The notes under the pieces are model-generated. The model had not been told where the DNA came from. It searched no databases and saw nothing but the letters and a program-made list of their open reading frames with translations. A stretch of DNA of 64,000 nucleotides, taken from positions 1 to 64,000 of the forward strand of contig JAKAWG010000008.1 of the NCBI GenBank assembly GCA_021817045.1, written 5' to 3'. The DNA comes from Acidobacteriota bacterium (GTDB taxonomy: Bacteria > Acidobacteriota > Terriglobia > UBA7540). The position numbers were made by a program, and so were the translations under genes. Shown here in pieces: positions 8,161 to 17,150 of the stretch (position 1 is the stretch's first letter; each line of letters starts with the position of its first letter).

Positions 8161-10446
8161 TCACCGTAGTTTCAAGTAGAGGGCCGCATAACGGCTGAGA
8201 TTTTGTAGCACAACGGATGTCTTCCCCTCGCGTTCCACGATTGGTAAGTTCTGCTGTCTTGGCCATACAACCCGGGCCCCGGCGACTGCCAGCCTTCGTG
8301 AATCGACGCGAATCTCAATCTTTGGCGCTGGACGGAGTTCGCCCTTCGTGGCAAGCTCCACCGTGTTTAACACCTGTACCAGAACGAAGTGCTTCGTCGG
8401 GTCGTAGAAGAAAGTCCCGTGCACATATTCGGAAAACGGTTCGGGCCGAAGCTCGGCCAGCGGATGCGGCACAAGCTGGCGGATCAATGCCGGAACCCAC
8501 TTCTGGATCCAGTAGGGCCTCCACTGCATCGCCCAGAAGATCGGCACCCCCAGATACAATGACTGCCCATGGCCAAATTTGTTGTACGCCACCGCCGTCC
8601 CCGCCGTCTCCGACCCTGGCGGCGGTGGCCCCCAGTTGAAATACTCGTGCCGCGCCATATCCTGCACCATGAACGGCAGACGATAACGCATCACTTCCTC
8701 TGCTGTTGTCCGCTTCAGCCGTAGGAACGATCCCGGCAGCCCCACCGTGCTCACCGCAAGTATCTTCGCCAGCGGATGTCCCGCCGATTCCAAATAGGTC
8801 GAGGTGAAGTCTCCCGGCCTGAGCTTTCCTTCCGCGTTATACGCGTACTTGTTGTCTTCCGCAACGTAGTCCACGCCGAACACGTCGGCTAAGGGAAAGT
8901 TCGATCGCGTTCGATGATTCTCGTCGAGCAGGCCGCACTTGTCACTGGCAATCAGCGTTCCGCCTTTCCTGACCCATTGCCGAATGATTTCGGCCTGACG
9001 GTCCGAAAGCACTTCCACTTCCGGCAACACCAGGACGTCAAATTGATCAAGCATTTCCGGGGTAAGCCGAAATTCGGCCAAGCTCTCCACCGGCCGGCCG
9101 GCATAGCTCAGCAGTTCTAAGGCGCCGAGCGTTGATTGGCGGAAATCAACAGGTCTCTTTTCCGCGTCCAGTTCTTTGCGCGTTGATTCGCTATAAAGCA
9201 TTGCCGTGCTTAGAAGCGGGTCGATGTTTGGACCTAAAAGGCAATCAACATTCTTAACGTCTTCCCAAGTCTCCTTGGCCACGGCAAACCAACGCTTCGA
9301 AAATCCTTGCCCATCGAGCCCGCTGATAATCGGCGCGTTGCCGACAAAGAAGGTTCGCGCGTTTTGGACGATCAGGGCGTCGGCCTGGACTCTAGGAATA
9401 GAGCCAGGATATGTGTCCACATAACCGTATTGGGTAAAGATGCCGGCCTGGAAGTAAGGACGAGCCCAACCCCGCATCAGAATGGATCCTAGGGCAATCC
9501 CCGTAGGACAAGGCAGGGGCTCGGCATAAATGAAGCTAACCCGCTGCATGATATCGTTCGGGAAAGATTCCGGCCCGCCGTTGAGCGAGATCAAAAGTTC
9601 AGGCCGGTGTTTCCGTGCCACCGAGACGACTTCATCCAGAATATTCGTCATCGTTCTTTCTTGGTGCCATTCATAGCGGCGTACCCAGCCATCGCGGGTC
9701 TTAAAACCTTCGCGGTAAGGATCTCCCGGATGCTCCTTGTTCCAGGCTTCTTCCGTATATTTGCAAAAACAAAAAGGGCTAAGTCCCTCGGTGTGATACA
9801 AAATGAACTGAATCCCGAAGATATCCAGAAATAACTCCTGGACGGCGTATCGAGAGAAAATCTCATTCATCATGCCCAGGACGTATTGGCGGTAGGGCGA
9901 ATCGAGACAGGTGATATACCACCGAAACGGGCCGTGCTCGATCTCTCCTTTCTCGTTCCTCCACGCCCAATCCGGATGGCTCAGCACGCACTGGTTGTTG
10001 AATTGAAGGCTGTAATAGGCTGTAGCCGAAATTCCATATTTTCGAGCAAGGGAGACCTCGGTTCCGAATAGATCATAATTGAGATGAGGTTGGCGCACCG
10101 CGACATCAGAAAGGTAGAGAGCGTATCCCCAGTGGCTTTGTGTATAAAACATCAAGCCCTCGGCGCCTGTGTCCCGAGCGGCTTTCACGGCTCCTTCAAC
10201 ATCAATATTGAAGCTCTCCGAAGGGGGTGTATGACACTCCCATTCCATCATCCGATAAGTCTTCTCGGGCGAGACTATACCGGCCTTCTGATGCGAAAGC
10301 CGCAGTTCCGCCACGTCAGGAAAGCGATCCGAGGCTCGCACGGAAGGTAAGCCTGCAAAAAGGGCGGTCCCTCCAACGCCAGCCCCCGCCGCCTTCAGAA
10401 ACCTACGCCGGTCGCTTTTCAACCAAGTTAGCTTATTGCCGGACAT
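8161..10446 (-). CDS. Tat-exported putative glycoside hydrolase (GHL6/GH42-like, with trimerisation-type domain)
   Basis: The protein has 761 residues and a Tat leader SDRRRFLKAAGAGVGG. Residues about 50-380 resemble a TIM barrel of the hypothetical glycosyl hydrolase 6 or alpha-L-fucosidase-like type (GAEGLMFYTQSHWGYALY, VQELFLDIFGIQFILYH, LLISLNGG). Residues about 430-640 form a flavodoxin-like beta-galactosidase trimerisation domain (FDVLVLPEVEVLSDRQAEII, WVRKGGTLIASDKCG). A beta-rich tail follows. The ATG at 10446 is used because GAGG lies 9 nt upstream; the in-frame TTG at 10461 lacks a site. Substrate is unknown; context suggests a debranching role alongside GH78 and GH31. Confidence 0.75.
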   Translation of the reverse strand: MSGNKLTWLKSDRRRFLKAAGAGVGGTALFAGLPSVRASDRFPDVAELRLSHQKAGIVSPEKTYRMMEWECHTPPSESFNIDVEGAVKAARDTGAEGLMFYTQSHWGYALYLSDVAVRQPHLNYDLFGTEVSLARKYGISATAYYSLQFNNQCVLSHPDWAWRNEKGEIEHGPFRWYITCLDSPYRQYVLGMMNEIFSRYAVQELFLDIFGIQFILYHTEGLSPFCFCKYTEEAWNKEHPGDPYREGFKTRDGWVRRYEWHQERTMTNILDEVVSVARKHRPELLISLNGGPESFPNDIMQRVSFIYAEPLPCPTGIALGSILMRGWARPYFQAGIFTQYGYVDTYPGSIPRVQADALIVQNARTFFVGNAPIISGLDGQGFSKRWFAVAKETWEDVKNVDCLLGPNIDPLLSTAMLYSESTRKELDAEKRPVDFRQSTLGALELLSYAGRPVESLAEFRLTPEMLDQFDVLVLPEVEVLSDRQAEIIRQWVRKGGTLIASDKCGLLDENHRTRSNFPLADVFGVDYVAEDNKYAYNAEGKLRPGDFTSTYLESAGHPLAKILAVSTVGLPGSFLRLKRTTAEEVMRYRLPFMVQDMARHEYFNWGPPPPGSETAGTAVAYNKFGHGQSLYLGVPIFWAMQWRPYWIQKWVPALIRQLVPHPLAELRPEPFSEYVHGTFFYDPTKHFVLVQVLNTVELATKGELRPAPKIEIRVDSRRLAVAGARVVWPRQQNLPIVEREGKTSVVLQNLSRYAALYLKLR

Positions 10447-10474
10447 CGATGGCAACCTCAAATCGCCCGGAGGA

Positions 10475-12460
10475 TCACTGGCTCCGCGCGGCCGGGTGAG
10501 GAAAACCGCACGGTGTGCTCTGCCGCCTCACCACCGCCAACAAGGTCATGTACCCGTCAACAAGAAGACCTTCGTAGCCACGCGGTTTGCCATCCCAGGT
10601 CTTCCAATCGTAAGATCGCCGCCGACCGTTGATAAGGTAAGTAGACTTTCCCTGGAAGCCCCCTTCCTCAAAGGACCGCAACATGGGGAACAGAATGGCA
10701 TCCGCTTCCTTGCATCGCCTCAGTTTGTACAACGCTGCGATCGTAAAGTAAGCGAAATCGGCAGTGGCGCCGCCATTCTCATAGTTTTGGAAGCCTTTGG
10801 CGCCGCCGCCACCCCAGGATGTCCGAGCTTCCAGGTAGTCGTATTGCGGAACGGGAATGAGGTTTCCTGGTAGCCCGTATTTGAACTGGGTATAACCCAC
10901 TTCTTTCATCTTCGCGAGCAGATGATCCATGATCTGATTCGCCTTATCGCGGGGAATCAGCCCGTAAGTGATGGCCACACCGTTCACAAAAGTGAAATAG
11001 TAATCATGGAGCTTGCCGTCCGAACTTTTCCAGCCTGCCAAGACGCCTGTCGCGGGATCATAAAACGTTTTGTAATAAACTGACTTGAGCTTTTCTGCGC
11101 GCGCAGCGTAAAGCCGAGCATCGGCGGGATGACCCGCGCGTCTGGCCAGGTCAGCCATTCCCAGCAGGGCATGGTAGGCAAGCGCGTTGGAGTACGCGTC
11201 CTTGTTTCCAAACCCGATGTCGTCCCACCAGTTCGCAGCGTGTAGCTTGAACTTCGTTCCCCAGATGCCGGAGTCACCGCTCACTGGGTACAGGAACAAG
11301 CCGCCTCCATGTTTGCCCATAGCGAGGAGCTTGCTGGCCCACTCCTTAATCCCTGGATAGTGCTCTTTTAGCCACGCTTCATCGTTGCTTCCGCGCACGA
11401 AATCCCAGGCGGAGATAAGTAGCGACGGATAGGTATCAAGGTAATCGTATTGAAACCTAGCCACATTCGGGGCATACCCGATGAGGCCGTAGCCCTTCGT
11501 TCCGCCGAGGTACTGGTCCAGCGTCTGCCGGATCAGGTCCAGTGCGGTTAAGCCGGGCGCAAGCAATGGCGTGTGGACCGCCACGGCAGAGTACTCGTAG
11601 GTACAGAACGCGCAGGCGTCACTGGTCGCATTGTTGGCGAGGATGCAGCGACGCGGATTAAGTTGAAAAATGTTCAGCCAATTGCGGCGAAAGCCATCAA
11701 AGCGCGAATCCTCTTCAATCCCAGGAACGTGCGGATAGATATCGACGACCTCCATCGTGTAGTCGATGTGAGGCCTCGCGGCGGTGGCAGCAGGGAACGT
11801 TACCTTCACAAAGTCGTTCGCTCGATGGCCGGAGTGATAGCGCCATGCGTCATATCCGAGCGCCAGCCCGTTCTCAACGTTCGATGTGATTCGAAACGTT
11901 CCCTGATCCGGCCAGTGCATCAGGGCTGGCAAGCGGACACTCCCATCCTTATTCATCAAGCCGAGGAGCGTAGCGCGGGAAATGTTGACATTGATGTCTA
12001 ACAGCAGTGGCGGAGGAGGATTCGTTGCGGAATAAACGGAAGTCATATGAATCTGTTTTGGTGAGAGGTCAAAGGTCCACACAGGCGGCACGTTTCCGGA
12101 CGCGCCGACCGGCCTGTATTCGATCTTCGAGCCGTCGCGGGTAATCCGATATTTTGTTGCCGTCGTTCGCGGTGGCCTCAGCGGGTTAGCATTGAGTTTC
12201 TTCTGACCCAGCGAATCCACCGCCAAGGTGACAAAGGCAGGCTGGTCGGAGGCTAATTGGACGCGCATAAAGTCGGATTGGTACTGCGCCGTGCCCGGCC
12301 GCTTCGTGGTCGTGCAGCATGTGAGAACAACGACGGCGGGGATTAGATAAGCACATTTCTTAAGGGCATGTTCAAGAACGCTGGAATTTGTCATCCTGCA
12401 GTACTTCAGACCAGGAAGGACACTCATATCAGTTCGCTGTTTCGACAAACGGTTCAGCAC
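10475..12460 (-). CDS. Putative lipoprotein with six-hairpin glycosidase fold
   Basis: The product (up to 661 residues) begins at a GTG with GGAGG 7 nt upstream. About 35 residues in, a hydrophobic stretch ends in VLTCC, a possible lipobox. A shorter start at an ATG at 12394 would place this signal right at the N-terminus, but that ATG has no spaced ribosome site. The N-terminal half is beta-rich; the C-terminal half (from about residue 300) has the helical repeats and WWDDIGFGNKDAYSNALAY, KWGLPGN-like and QNYENGGATADFAYF blocks of (alpha/alpha)6 glycosidases. The exact GH family is not clear to me. It lies between the GHL6-like gene and the IclR regulator on the same strand. Confidence 0.65.
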   Translation of the reverse strand: MLNRLSKQRTDMSVLPGLKYCRMTNSSVLEHALKKCAYLIPAVVVLTCCTTTKRPGTAQYQSDFMRVQLASDQPAFVTLAVDSLGQKKLNANPLRPPRTTATKYRITRDGSKIEYRPVGASGNVPPVWTFDLSPKQIHMTSVYSATNPPPPLLLDINVNISRATLLGLMNKDGSVRLPALMHWPDQGTFRITSNVENGLALGYDAWRYHSGHRANDFVKVTFPAATAARPHIDYTMEVVDIYPHVPGIEEDSRFDGFRRNWLNIFQLNPRRCILANNATSDACAFCTYEYSAVAVHTPLLAPGLTALDLIRQTLDQYLGGTKGYGLIGYAPNVARFQYDYLDTYPSLLISAWDFVRGSNDEAWLKEHYPGIKEWASKLLAMGKHGGGLFLYPVSGDSGIWGTKFKLHAANWWDDIGFGNKDAYSNALAYHALLGMADLARRAGHPADARLYAARAEKLKSVYYKTFYDPATGVLAGWKSSDGKLHDYYFTFVNGVAITYGLIPRDKANQIMDHLLAKMKEVGYTQFKYGLPGNLIPVPQYDYLEARTSWGGGGAKGFQNYENGGATADFAYFTIAALYKLRRCKEADAILFPMLRSFEEGGFQGKSTYLINGRRRSYDWKTWDGKPRGYEGLLVDGYMTLLAVVRRQSTPCGFPHPAARSQ

Positions 12461-12556
12461 AGCCTCACCTCCGGATGTTTACAAAGTTAGGATGCGATAA
12501 GCCTTCCGCAGCCCGCCAAGGATTTAGATTGTATTCACTCGCTGGCGTCTGCCACT

Positions 12557-13468
12557 TTATCCGTGGCCATGGATGTCCGTCTGGGGTTCAGCCGCCCTCT
12601 CTTGAGTCTGGGCAGGAGTTGCACGAGACTCCGGTAGTGGTGGATTGGCTTTCGAGTTCCAGTGCGGGTCAAGCGCCCTCGTCATCGCTATGCCCGCATT
12701 CCGCACTTCATCTTGTAGCTGCAAAAGCTTCGATTCCATACGACTCGCAGGGCCTGACACGCTGAGGCTTGCCACAACGCGGCCTAACTGATCAAAAATC
12801 GGCGCTGCTACGCAAATGACCCCCGTCAGATTTTCCTCCAGGTCGAAAGCAACGTGCCGTTCTCGGACAGTGGCAAGATGTTCCAGAAGGCGCGCCTTCT
12901 GCGTGATCGTTTTTGGTGTCATTTTGAGCAGTGGACGCTGCCCTAAGACGGCGTCAACCTCTTGCTCTGGAAGGAACGCCAAGATCGCCTTGCCTAGGGC
13001 AGTGCTGTGAACTGGATTCCTCTCTCCGGGATTGGCGGCGGTGCGAAGAGCACTCGGACTCTGAAGAACGTCAACGTGAATCACTTGACCGCCTTCCAAA
13101 ACACCCAGGTTCACTGTTTCTGCAAATTGGATCAGGAGTTTCGCCATGGCGGATCTGGCAATGGATTGCAGATGGCGAAAGTGAACCGCAGGCTGAGTGA
13201 GTTCAAAGAATTTTGCCGCCAACCGATACTGAGCTCTGCCTTCCGCTTTCTCCAGATAGCCGAGCTTCCCCAGAGAGTAAAGAATTCTGTGTACGGTCGT
13301 CCGCGCAAATGGAAGTGCGCTGGCGACTTCCTGAAAAGCCACCGGCTGCTGTCTTGAACCCCTTTGCATGAAGTATTGTAAGACAGCAAATATTTTCCCC
13401 GTCACACTGATATAGTTCTTATCCGCCTGCTGTTTTCTGGTGGAAGGGATTGCTATCCGTTTTGGCAC
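12557..13468 (-). CDS. IclR-family transcriptional regulator
   Basis: IclR proteins are DNA-binding regulators of sugar-acid and aromatic catabolism that bind small carboxylates. The N-terminus (about residues 20-85) holds a winged helix: QPVAFQEVASALPFARTTVHRILYSLGKLGYL. Residues about 100-275 form the IclR effector domain, with NLGVLEGGQVIHVDVLQS, HSTALGKAILAFLPEQEV and AAPIFDQLGRVVASLSVSGP. The start is GTG at 13468 with GAGAGG 6-11 nt upstream. The C-terminal 30 residues are Pro/Ala-rich and probably disordered. It is 77 nt downstream of the galactonate-dehydratase-like gene and precedes the glycosidases, so it is a natural candidate to regulate them. Confidence 0.92.
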   Translation of the reverse strand: MPKRIAIPSTRKQQADKNYISVTGKIFAVLQYFMQRGSRQQPVAFQEVASALPFARTTVHRILYSLGKLGYLEKAEGRAQYRLAAKFFELTQPAVHFRHLQSIARSAMAKLLIQFAETVNLGVLEGGQVIHVDVLQSPSALRTAANPGERNPVHSTALGKAILAFLPEQEVDAVLGQRPLLKMTPKTITQKARLLEHLATVRERHVAFDLEENLTGVICVAAPIFDQLGRVVASLSVSGPASRMESKLLQLQDEVRNAGIAMTRALDPHWNSKANPPLPESRATPAQTQERAAEPQTDIHGHG

Positions 13469-13545
13469 TTTGCGCCTCTCTCATCTGGTTCTCGCACCTA
13501 CAACGCGAGGAATCCAGTTTCCTTGCTCGGTACACTAAAGGAGCA

Positions 13546-14694
13546 TTATCTGCACATACGATCTTCCCACCCTAAATTGAACATGTCCATTTTGGCATCA
13601 GGGTCTTCAGGATGGGCGCGAACAACGGACTCGTCCACCTCTACGCCCCATCCCGGGCCCGAGGGAAGCTCGTAAAACCCGTCGACGACCCGGGGCGCTC
13701 CGGGCGTTATAGCCCGCCTCCAAGAGACGTCAAAATCTTCAAAGGTTTCAAAGATCAGAAAATTGGGAATGTTCGCGCAGAGGTGTACACCGATCATAGT
13801 TTTCAGTGGGCCGTCACAATTGTGCGGGGCAACGCTCACGTAATACGTTTCGGCCAGGGCGGCAATTTTTTTGCTCTCCAAAAAACCTCCGCTGTAAGCG
13901 ATGTCAGGCTGTACCACGTGCGCCGCCTTATGCTGCAACAAATCCAAGAACCCCAAACGGCTGTAAACGTGCTCTCCAGTTGCAACGCGAATCGGTGACG
14001 CCGCTACCACCTGAGCCATGGATTCAGAATTATTGGCCGGCACCGGCTCTTCGCACCAAGTTGGCGAGAAGGGGACCATGGCGCGAATGGCCTCAAGTGC
14101 CATAATCGGACTGAAGCGGCCATGAAACTCCACCAAGATGTCGATCTCGTCGCCGACCGCCTTTCGGACGGCCTTCACCCGCTCGCAGGCTTCGCGCAAC
14201 TCCCCGCGCGAAATTTCCCGGCCTCCTGGTCCAAAAGGATCGAACTTCAATGCTCGATAGCCCTTGCCAACCACTTCTCGGGCTTGGTCAGCCAGCTTTG
14301 CTAAATCTCCACCGTAGTTGTACCATCCATTTGCATAGGCCTTGATTTTGCTTCGGACCTTTCCACCCACCAGGTTATACACGGGCTGGTTACACGCCTT
14401 GCCGACAACGTCCCAGAGTGCTGTTTCGAGCCCAGCCATGGCCGCCAGCATGACGGGACCGACATTGTGCTCGATTTGGTAGACCTTGAACCACAGGCTT
14501 TCAATATCGAAAGGAGTCTGGCCCAGCAGGTAGCGCCTGCCGAAATCCAGGATCAGCTCGCGAACGGCGCTTTCTTTCCATCCGAGCGTGCATTCGCCCC
14601 AGCCAACTACGCCCGAGTCCGTCGTCAGTTTAACAAAAATAAAATTACGCCAAGCTGCGCCTGTCAAAAAAACTTCCACGTTCGTGATCTTCAT
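13546..14694 (-). CDS. dgoD: Mandelate racemase/enolase superfamily dehydratase (galactonate dehydratase type)
   Basis: The 382-residue protein opens with MKITNVEVF and contains GWGECTLGWKE, the capping-domain element of sugar-acid dehydratases. Barrel motifs follow in order: ALKFDPFGP (basic residue on strand 2), ILVEFHGRF (metal ligand), WCEEPVP (metal ligand), ATGEH (third ligand) and VSVAPHNCDGPL, whose His is the expected general acid/base. These fit D-galactonate or a related sugar-acid dehydratase giving a 2-keto-3-deoxy acid. The ATG at 14694 has AAGGAGG 12 nt upstream. It is upstream of an IclR gene on the same strand, consistent with sugar-acid catabolism after glycosidase action. 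The symbol indicates family; the true substrate may be another aldonate. Confidence 0.82.
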   Translation of the reverse strand: MKITNVEVFLTGAAWRNFIFVKLTTDSGVVGWGECTLGWKESAVRELILDFGRRYLLGQTPFDIESLWFKVYQIEHNVGPVMLAAMAGLETALWDVVGKACNQPVYNLVGGKVRSKIKAYANGWYNYGGDLAKLADQAREVVGKGYRALKFDPFGPGGREISRGELREACERVKAVRKAVGDEIDILVEFHGRFSPIMALEAIRAMVPFSPTWCEEPVPANNSESMAQVVAASPIRVATGEHVYSRLGFLDLLQHKAAHVVQPDIAYSGGFLESKKIAALAETYYVSVAPHNCDGPLKTMIGVHLCANIPNFLIFETFEDFDVSWRRAITPGAPRVVDGFYELPSGPGWGVEVDESVVRAHPEDPDAKMDMFNLGWEDRMCR

Positions 14695-15077
14695 CCGTGG
14701 GCACAACCTCCTTGTCGTTCGTTATCTTACTCCTAGGCTGCGAAGCCGCTCGGGAATGAACGCAAAGACTAACATAAATGAGAATCGTTGGCAATCGTGC
14801 CGGATTGATGACCGGATTACGGATAGAGGCACAGTCCGGAGCCTCAAGGAAGGGGATTCTCGTCGCAGGGCATAACAAAAGGATGTCGAGTCCGAAGAAG
14901 GGCGTCGCCGGGTCCGTAGGGTCCAGCAAATATGTGCTCGGGCACGTTTGTCCTACCTGCCCTCACGACCTCATTCCACCGTGAAACCATAGAAATGCTG
15001 GTCCAATATTTCCCGCAAACGCCCTCCCTCACCTCTTTTTGATACAATGAATCCAATCTCTCGTGTGGAGGACCGCC
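14695..15077. other. Intergenic region between divergent genes
   Basis: No gene is seen. The plus-strand side ends in a weak -10-like TACAAT at 15043-15048, about 30 nt before the next ATG, with no good -35. Nothing else stands out. Confidence 0.35.
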
Positions 15078-15698
15078 ATGAAGCGATGGAGCCTTCTCCT
15101 GTGTATGGTCTTTTTGGCGGAGGGGATAGTCTGTGGACAGCAGGAATCAGGCCAGCGTCCCACGCTCGGCGCGCCTTCCGGGAGAAGCCGTCCCACGCTG
15201 AGCGGAGCGGCCCCCTCCCTGCGTGGTCCGATGACGGCCAACATCGTGGACGCCAGAGCGCTGCGGAGCGTGCGAAAGATTTACATCGGTAATTTCGACT
15301 ATGCGCTCACGGCGAAACTGCGAGCCGACCTTGAGAAAGATCGTATGTTCCGCGTGGTGAGTGAGCGCAGCAAGGCCGACGCGGTACTTGAGGGATCGTG
15401 TTTCAGTTTGCGCCGCCTGAAGGACGTTCACACCGAAATTTACCTGACCGGGAAAAACGGTAAGGCCATTTGGCAAGACATTATCCATGAGCCATACCTG
15501 CCTCCTCCGCTTCCAAAGGCACTTGACGAGACAGCGCAACTGATTGTGGCTCACCTGCGCGCAAGCATTGCGCAGGCGGAGCACGGAGGTGGCGGGCCGC
15601 CACCGAGCGGGATGCAACCCGGCATGGTGCCTCTTGGTATGTCTCCGGCCGGGATGCCTCCCACACAGACGCCGCCCCCCGGAACGCCAGGTCCGTAA
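15078..15698 (+). CDS. Secreted protein of unknown function with Pro/Gly/Met-rich tail
   Basis: The 206-residue product starts at an ATG with GGAGG 6 nt upstream. It has a Sec signal peptide (MKRWSLLLCMVFLAEGIVCG) and a globular middle (about residues 60-160) with VRKIYIGNFDYALTAKLRADL and FRVVSERSKADAVLEGSC. This pattern of a short strand, helix and SKADAVLEG recalls small periplasmic proteins related to the LptE or CsgG-like (DUF4136-type) group, but I cannot name the family. The last 45 residues are a low-complexity tail with repeated GMxP units. The following gene starts 10 nt later, so the two are probably one operon. Confidence 0.6.
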   Translation: MKRWSLLLCMVFLAEGIVCGQQESGQRPTLGAPSGRSRPTLSGAAPSLRGPMTANIVDARALRSVRKIYIGNFDYALTAKLRADLEKDRMFRVVSERSKADAVLEGSCFSLRRLKDVHTEIYLTGKNGKAIWQDIIHEPYLPPPLPKALDETAQLIVAHLRASIAQAEHGGGGPPPSGMQPGMVPLGMSPAGMPPTQTPPPGTPGP

Positions 15699-15708
15699 AC
15701 TTGCCAAC

Positions 15709-16521
15709 GTGCTGACATTTCACAAAATCATCTCCGGTTGCGAGTTGGGAGACGCCGAAGCATGGCGCGCGTTCCTGGCGGAATACACACCTGTCGTGCT
15801 CCGCCTGACGCGAATTTACCTCCCCGGCCTTTCCGACGAGAGAGCGTTGTGGCGTGATTCGCTTGCCGAGCTTGCCCGCAACGATTCGGAGAGGCTCCGG
15901 ACTTTTTCCCATCAGTCTGAGCGCGAATTCCTGCTGGATTTGCGCTCGTTCCTCTTCAGCCGCGCCGCCCTTACTCTCGCGCCAGAACGCGCCAATCCCC
16001 CGGAATTCGGCCTTGAAGCGATCCGCGACCTGCTTAGCGGCATGCCCCTTTTGCACCGGGAAATGGTGTTCATGAAGCTTGCTGGTTATTCCGACGCGAC
16101 TCTGGAACAAATCTTCAGAATTGCTCCCAGCGTCGCTGCGAAGAGCCTTGCGCGGCTCGCGGAACGTTATCCGGCGGTTGCCCAACGGCAGGAAGACGGG
16201 AACCTTCAACCGCACGCATGGCTGCAACTGCTCAGCGAATTGCGGGCGGCACGTCAGGAGTCGTGCCCGCCGGCCCGGCAATTCATCCGGATTCAGGACG
16301 GCCAACTGGGGTGGCAGGACAAGGAACCGGCAGAAAAACACGTCAGTGAGTGCATGTCTTGCCTCGAGTGTTGGACGGCGCTGCTCGAAGTTTCCTATTG
16401 GCGCCGGGCGGCCGGAAGCCTTTCGCGCGAGGAAGCCGAGGATTTCGTCAAGGCTCTGCCGTTTTCACAACAGGCTGCCAAACCGAAGTCGCTGTTCGGA
16501 AGAATTTTGAGCTCGGCGTGA
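15709..16521 (+). CDS. Sigma-70-like protein with C-terminal anti-sigma-type zinc motif
   Basis: The coding frame is open upstream into the previous gene, so the GTG at 15709, 10 nt after that gene's stop, is the most likely start (270 residues). Residues 6-35 (GDAEAWRAFLAEYTPVVLRL) look like ECF sigma region 2.1, and residues about 105-150 (LLSGMPLLHREMVFMKLAGY, then SVAAKSLARL) resemble region 4. Near residue 210 there is H-VSE-C-MS-C, the HxxxCxxC pattern of zinc-binding anti-sigma factors. A DNA-recognition helix is not clearly conserved. It may be a degenerate sigma factor with built-in control, or a sigma-derived regulator. No ribosome site is obvious, consistent with coupling to the upstream gene. 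Confidence 0.6.
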   Translation: MLTFHKIISGCELGDAEAWRAFLAEYTPVVLRLTRIYLPGLSDERALWRDSLAELARNDSERLRTFSHQSEREFLLDLRSFLFSRAALTLAPERANPPEFGLEAIRDLLSGMPLLHREMVFMKLAGYSDATLEQIFRIAPSVAAKSLARLAERYPAVAQRQEDGNLQPHAWLQLLSELRAARQESCPPARQFIRIQDGQLGWQDKEPAEKHVSECMSCLECWTALLEVSYWRRAAGSLSREEAEDFVKALPFSQQAAKPKSLFGRILSSA

Positions 16522-16699
16522 AATTGCTTTCCGTTCCGCTTTTTGCTCGTTCGCCGGAGGGACCAGCACAAGGCGACGCACTGCTGCCCGGTTTGTGATA
16601 TAAGTTCCGGGTGAGACGGCACGCTCGTGACGCGCGAATCCAAAGCGGCGAGTTGGCGTTTCTCCGCCTCGTCGAGCATAGCGACCCGGACCGAAATCG

Positions 16700-17143
16700 A
16701 TGCGGCTTCGCTCCTTCCACCCGACTGATCTTGACGAGTTACACTCTATCGACGCGGCGTGTTTCCCTGCCGGCGTCGCGTATTCCCGCGAGGAACTGAA
16801 AGGGTTCGTTTATTATCGTGGTTCGAGGACTTGGGTGGCGGAGGAAGCAGGGGAGATCGCCGGGTTCTTGGTGGCTCAGCAAGCCCAGGACAAAACTCTC
16901 CACGTCATCACCATCGATGTGAAATCCGGCTGGCGGCGACGCGGGGTGGGAAATACTTTGATGGACGCAGCGGAAGCCTGGGGACGCGCCCAGAGGCTGG
17001 GATTTGCTTGGCTCGAAACGGCCGAGACCAATGCCGCCGCGCAGGCTTTTTATCGGCGGCGTGGGTTCGTGAAGGTGCGCAGGATGGAAGACTATTACGC
17101 TCGCGGCGCTGCCGCCTGGATGATGGCGAAGCGGCTGCTATGA
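16700..17143 (+). CDS. GNAT-family N-acetyltransferase (RimI-like)
   Basis: GNAT enzymes transfer acetyl from acetyl-CoA to an amine. This 147-residue protein has the family's core: an N-terminal DLDELHSIDAACFP helix, central strands TWVAEEAGEIAGFLVA and LHVITIDVKSGWRRRGVGNTLM (motif A with the RRxGxG/N acetyl-CoA pyrophosphate loop), and ETNAAAQAFYRRRGFVKVRR near the C-terminus. This is closest to the RimI type that acetylates protein N-termini or small molecules. The ATG is 7 nt upstream of the next gene's start region and the two likely form one transcript. Confidence 0.88.
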   Translation: MRLRSFHPTDLDELHSIDAACFPAGVAYSREELKGFVYYRGSRTWVAEEAGEIAGFLVAQQAQDKTLHVITIDVKSGWRRRGVGNTLMDAAEAWGRAQRLGFAWLETAETNAAAQAFYRRRGFVKVRRMEDYYARGAAAWMMAKRLL

Positions 17144-17150
17144 AGAAACT

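Noticed and set aside
10446-10461. TTG start for the GHL6-like gene
   Set aside because: The TTG has no ribosome site; the ATG at 10446 has GAGG at a normal distance and begins just before the Tat leader.
15481-16341. 286-residue minus-strand frame opposite the sigma-like gene
   Set aside because: No conserved motif and no start signals; the plus-strand reading shows sigma-like and zinc motifs.
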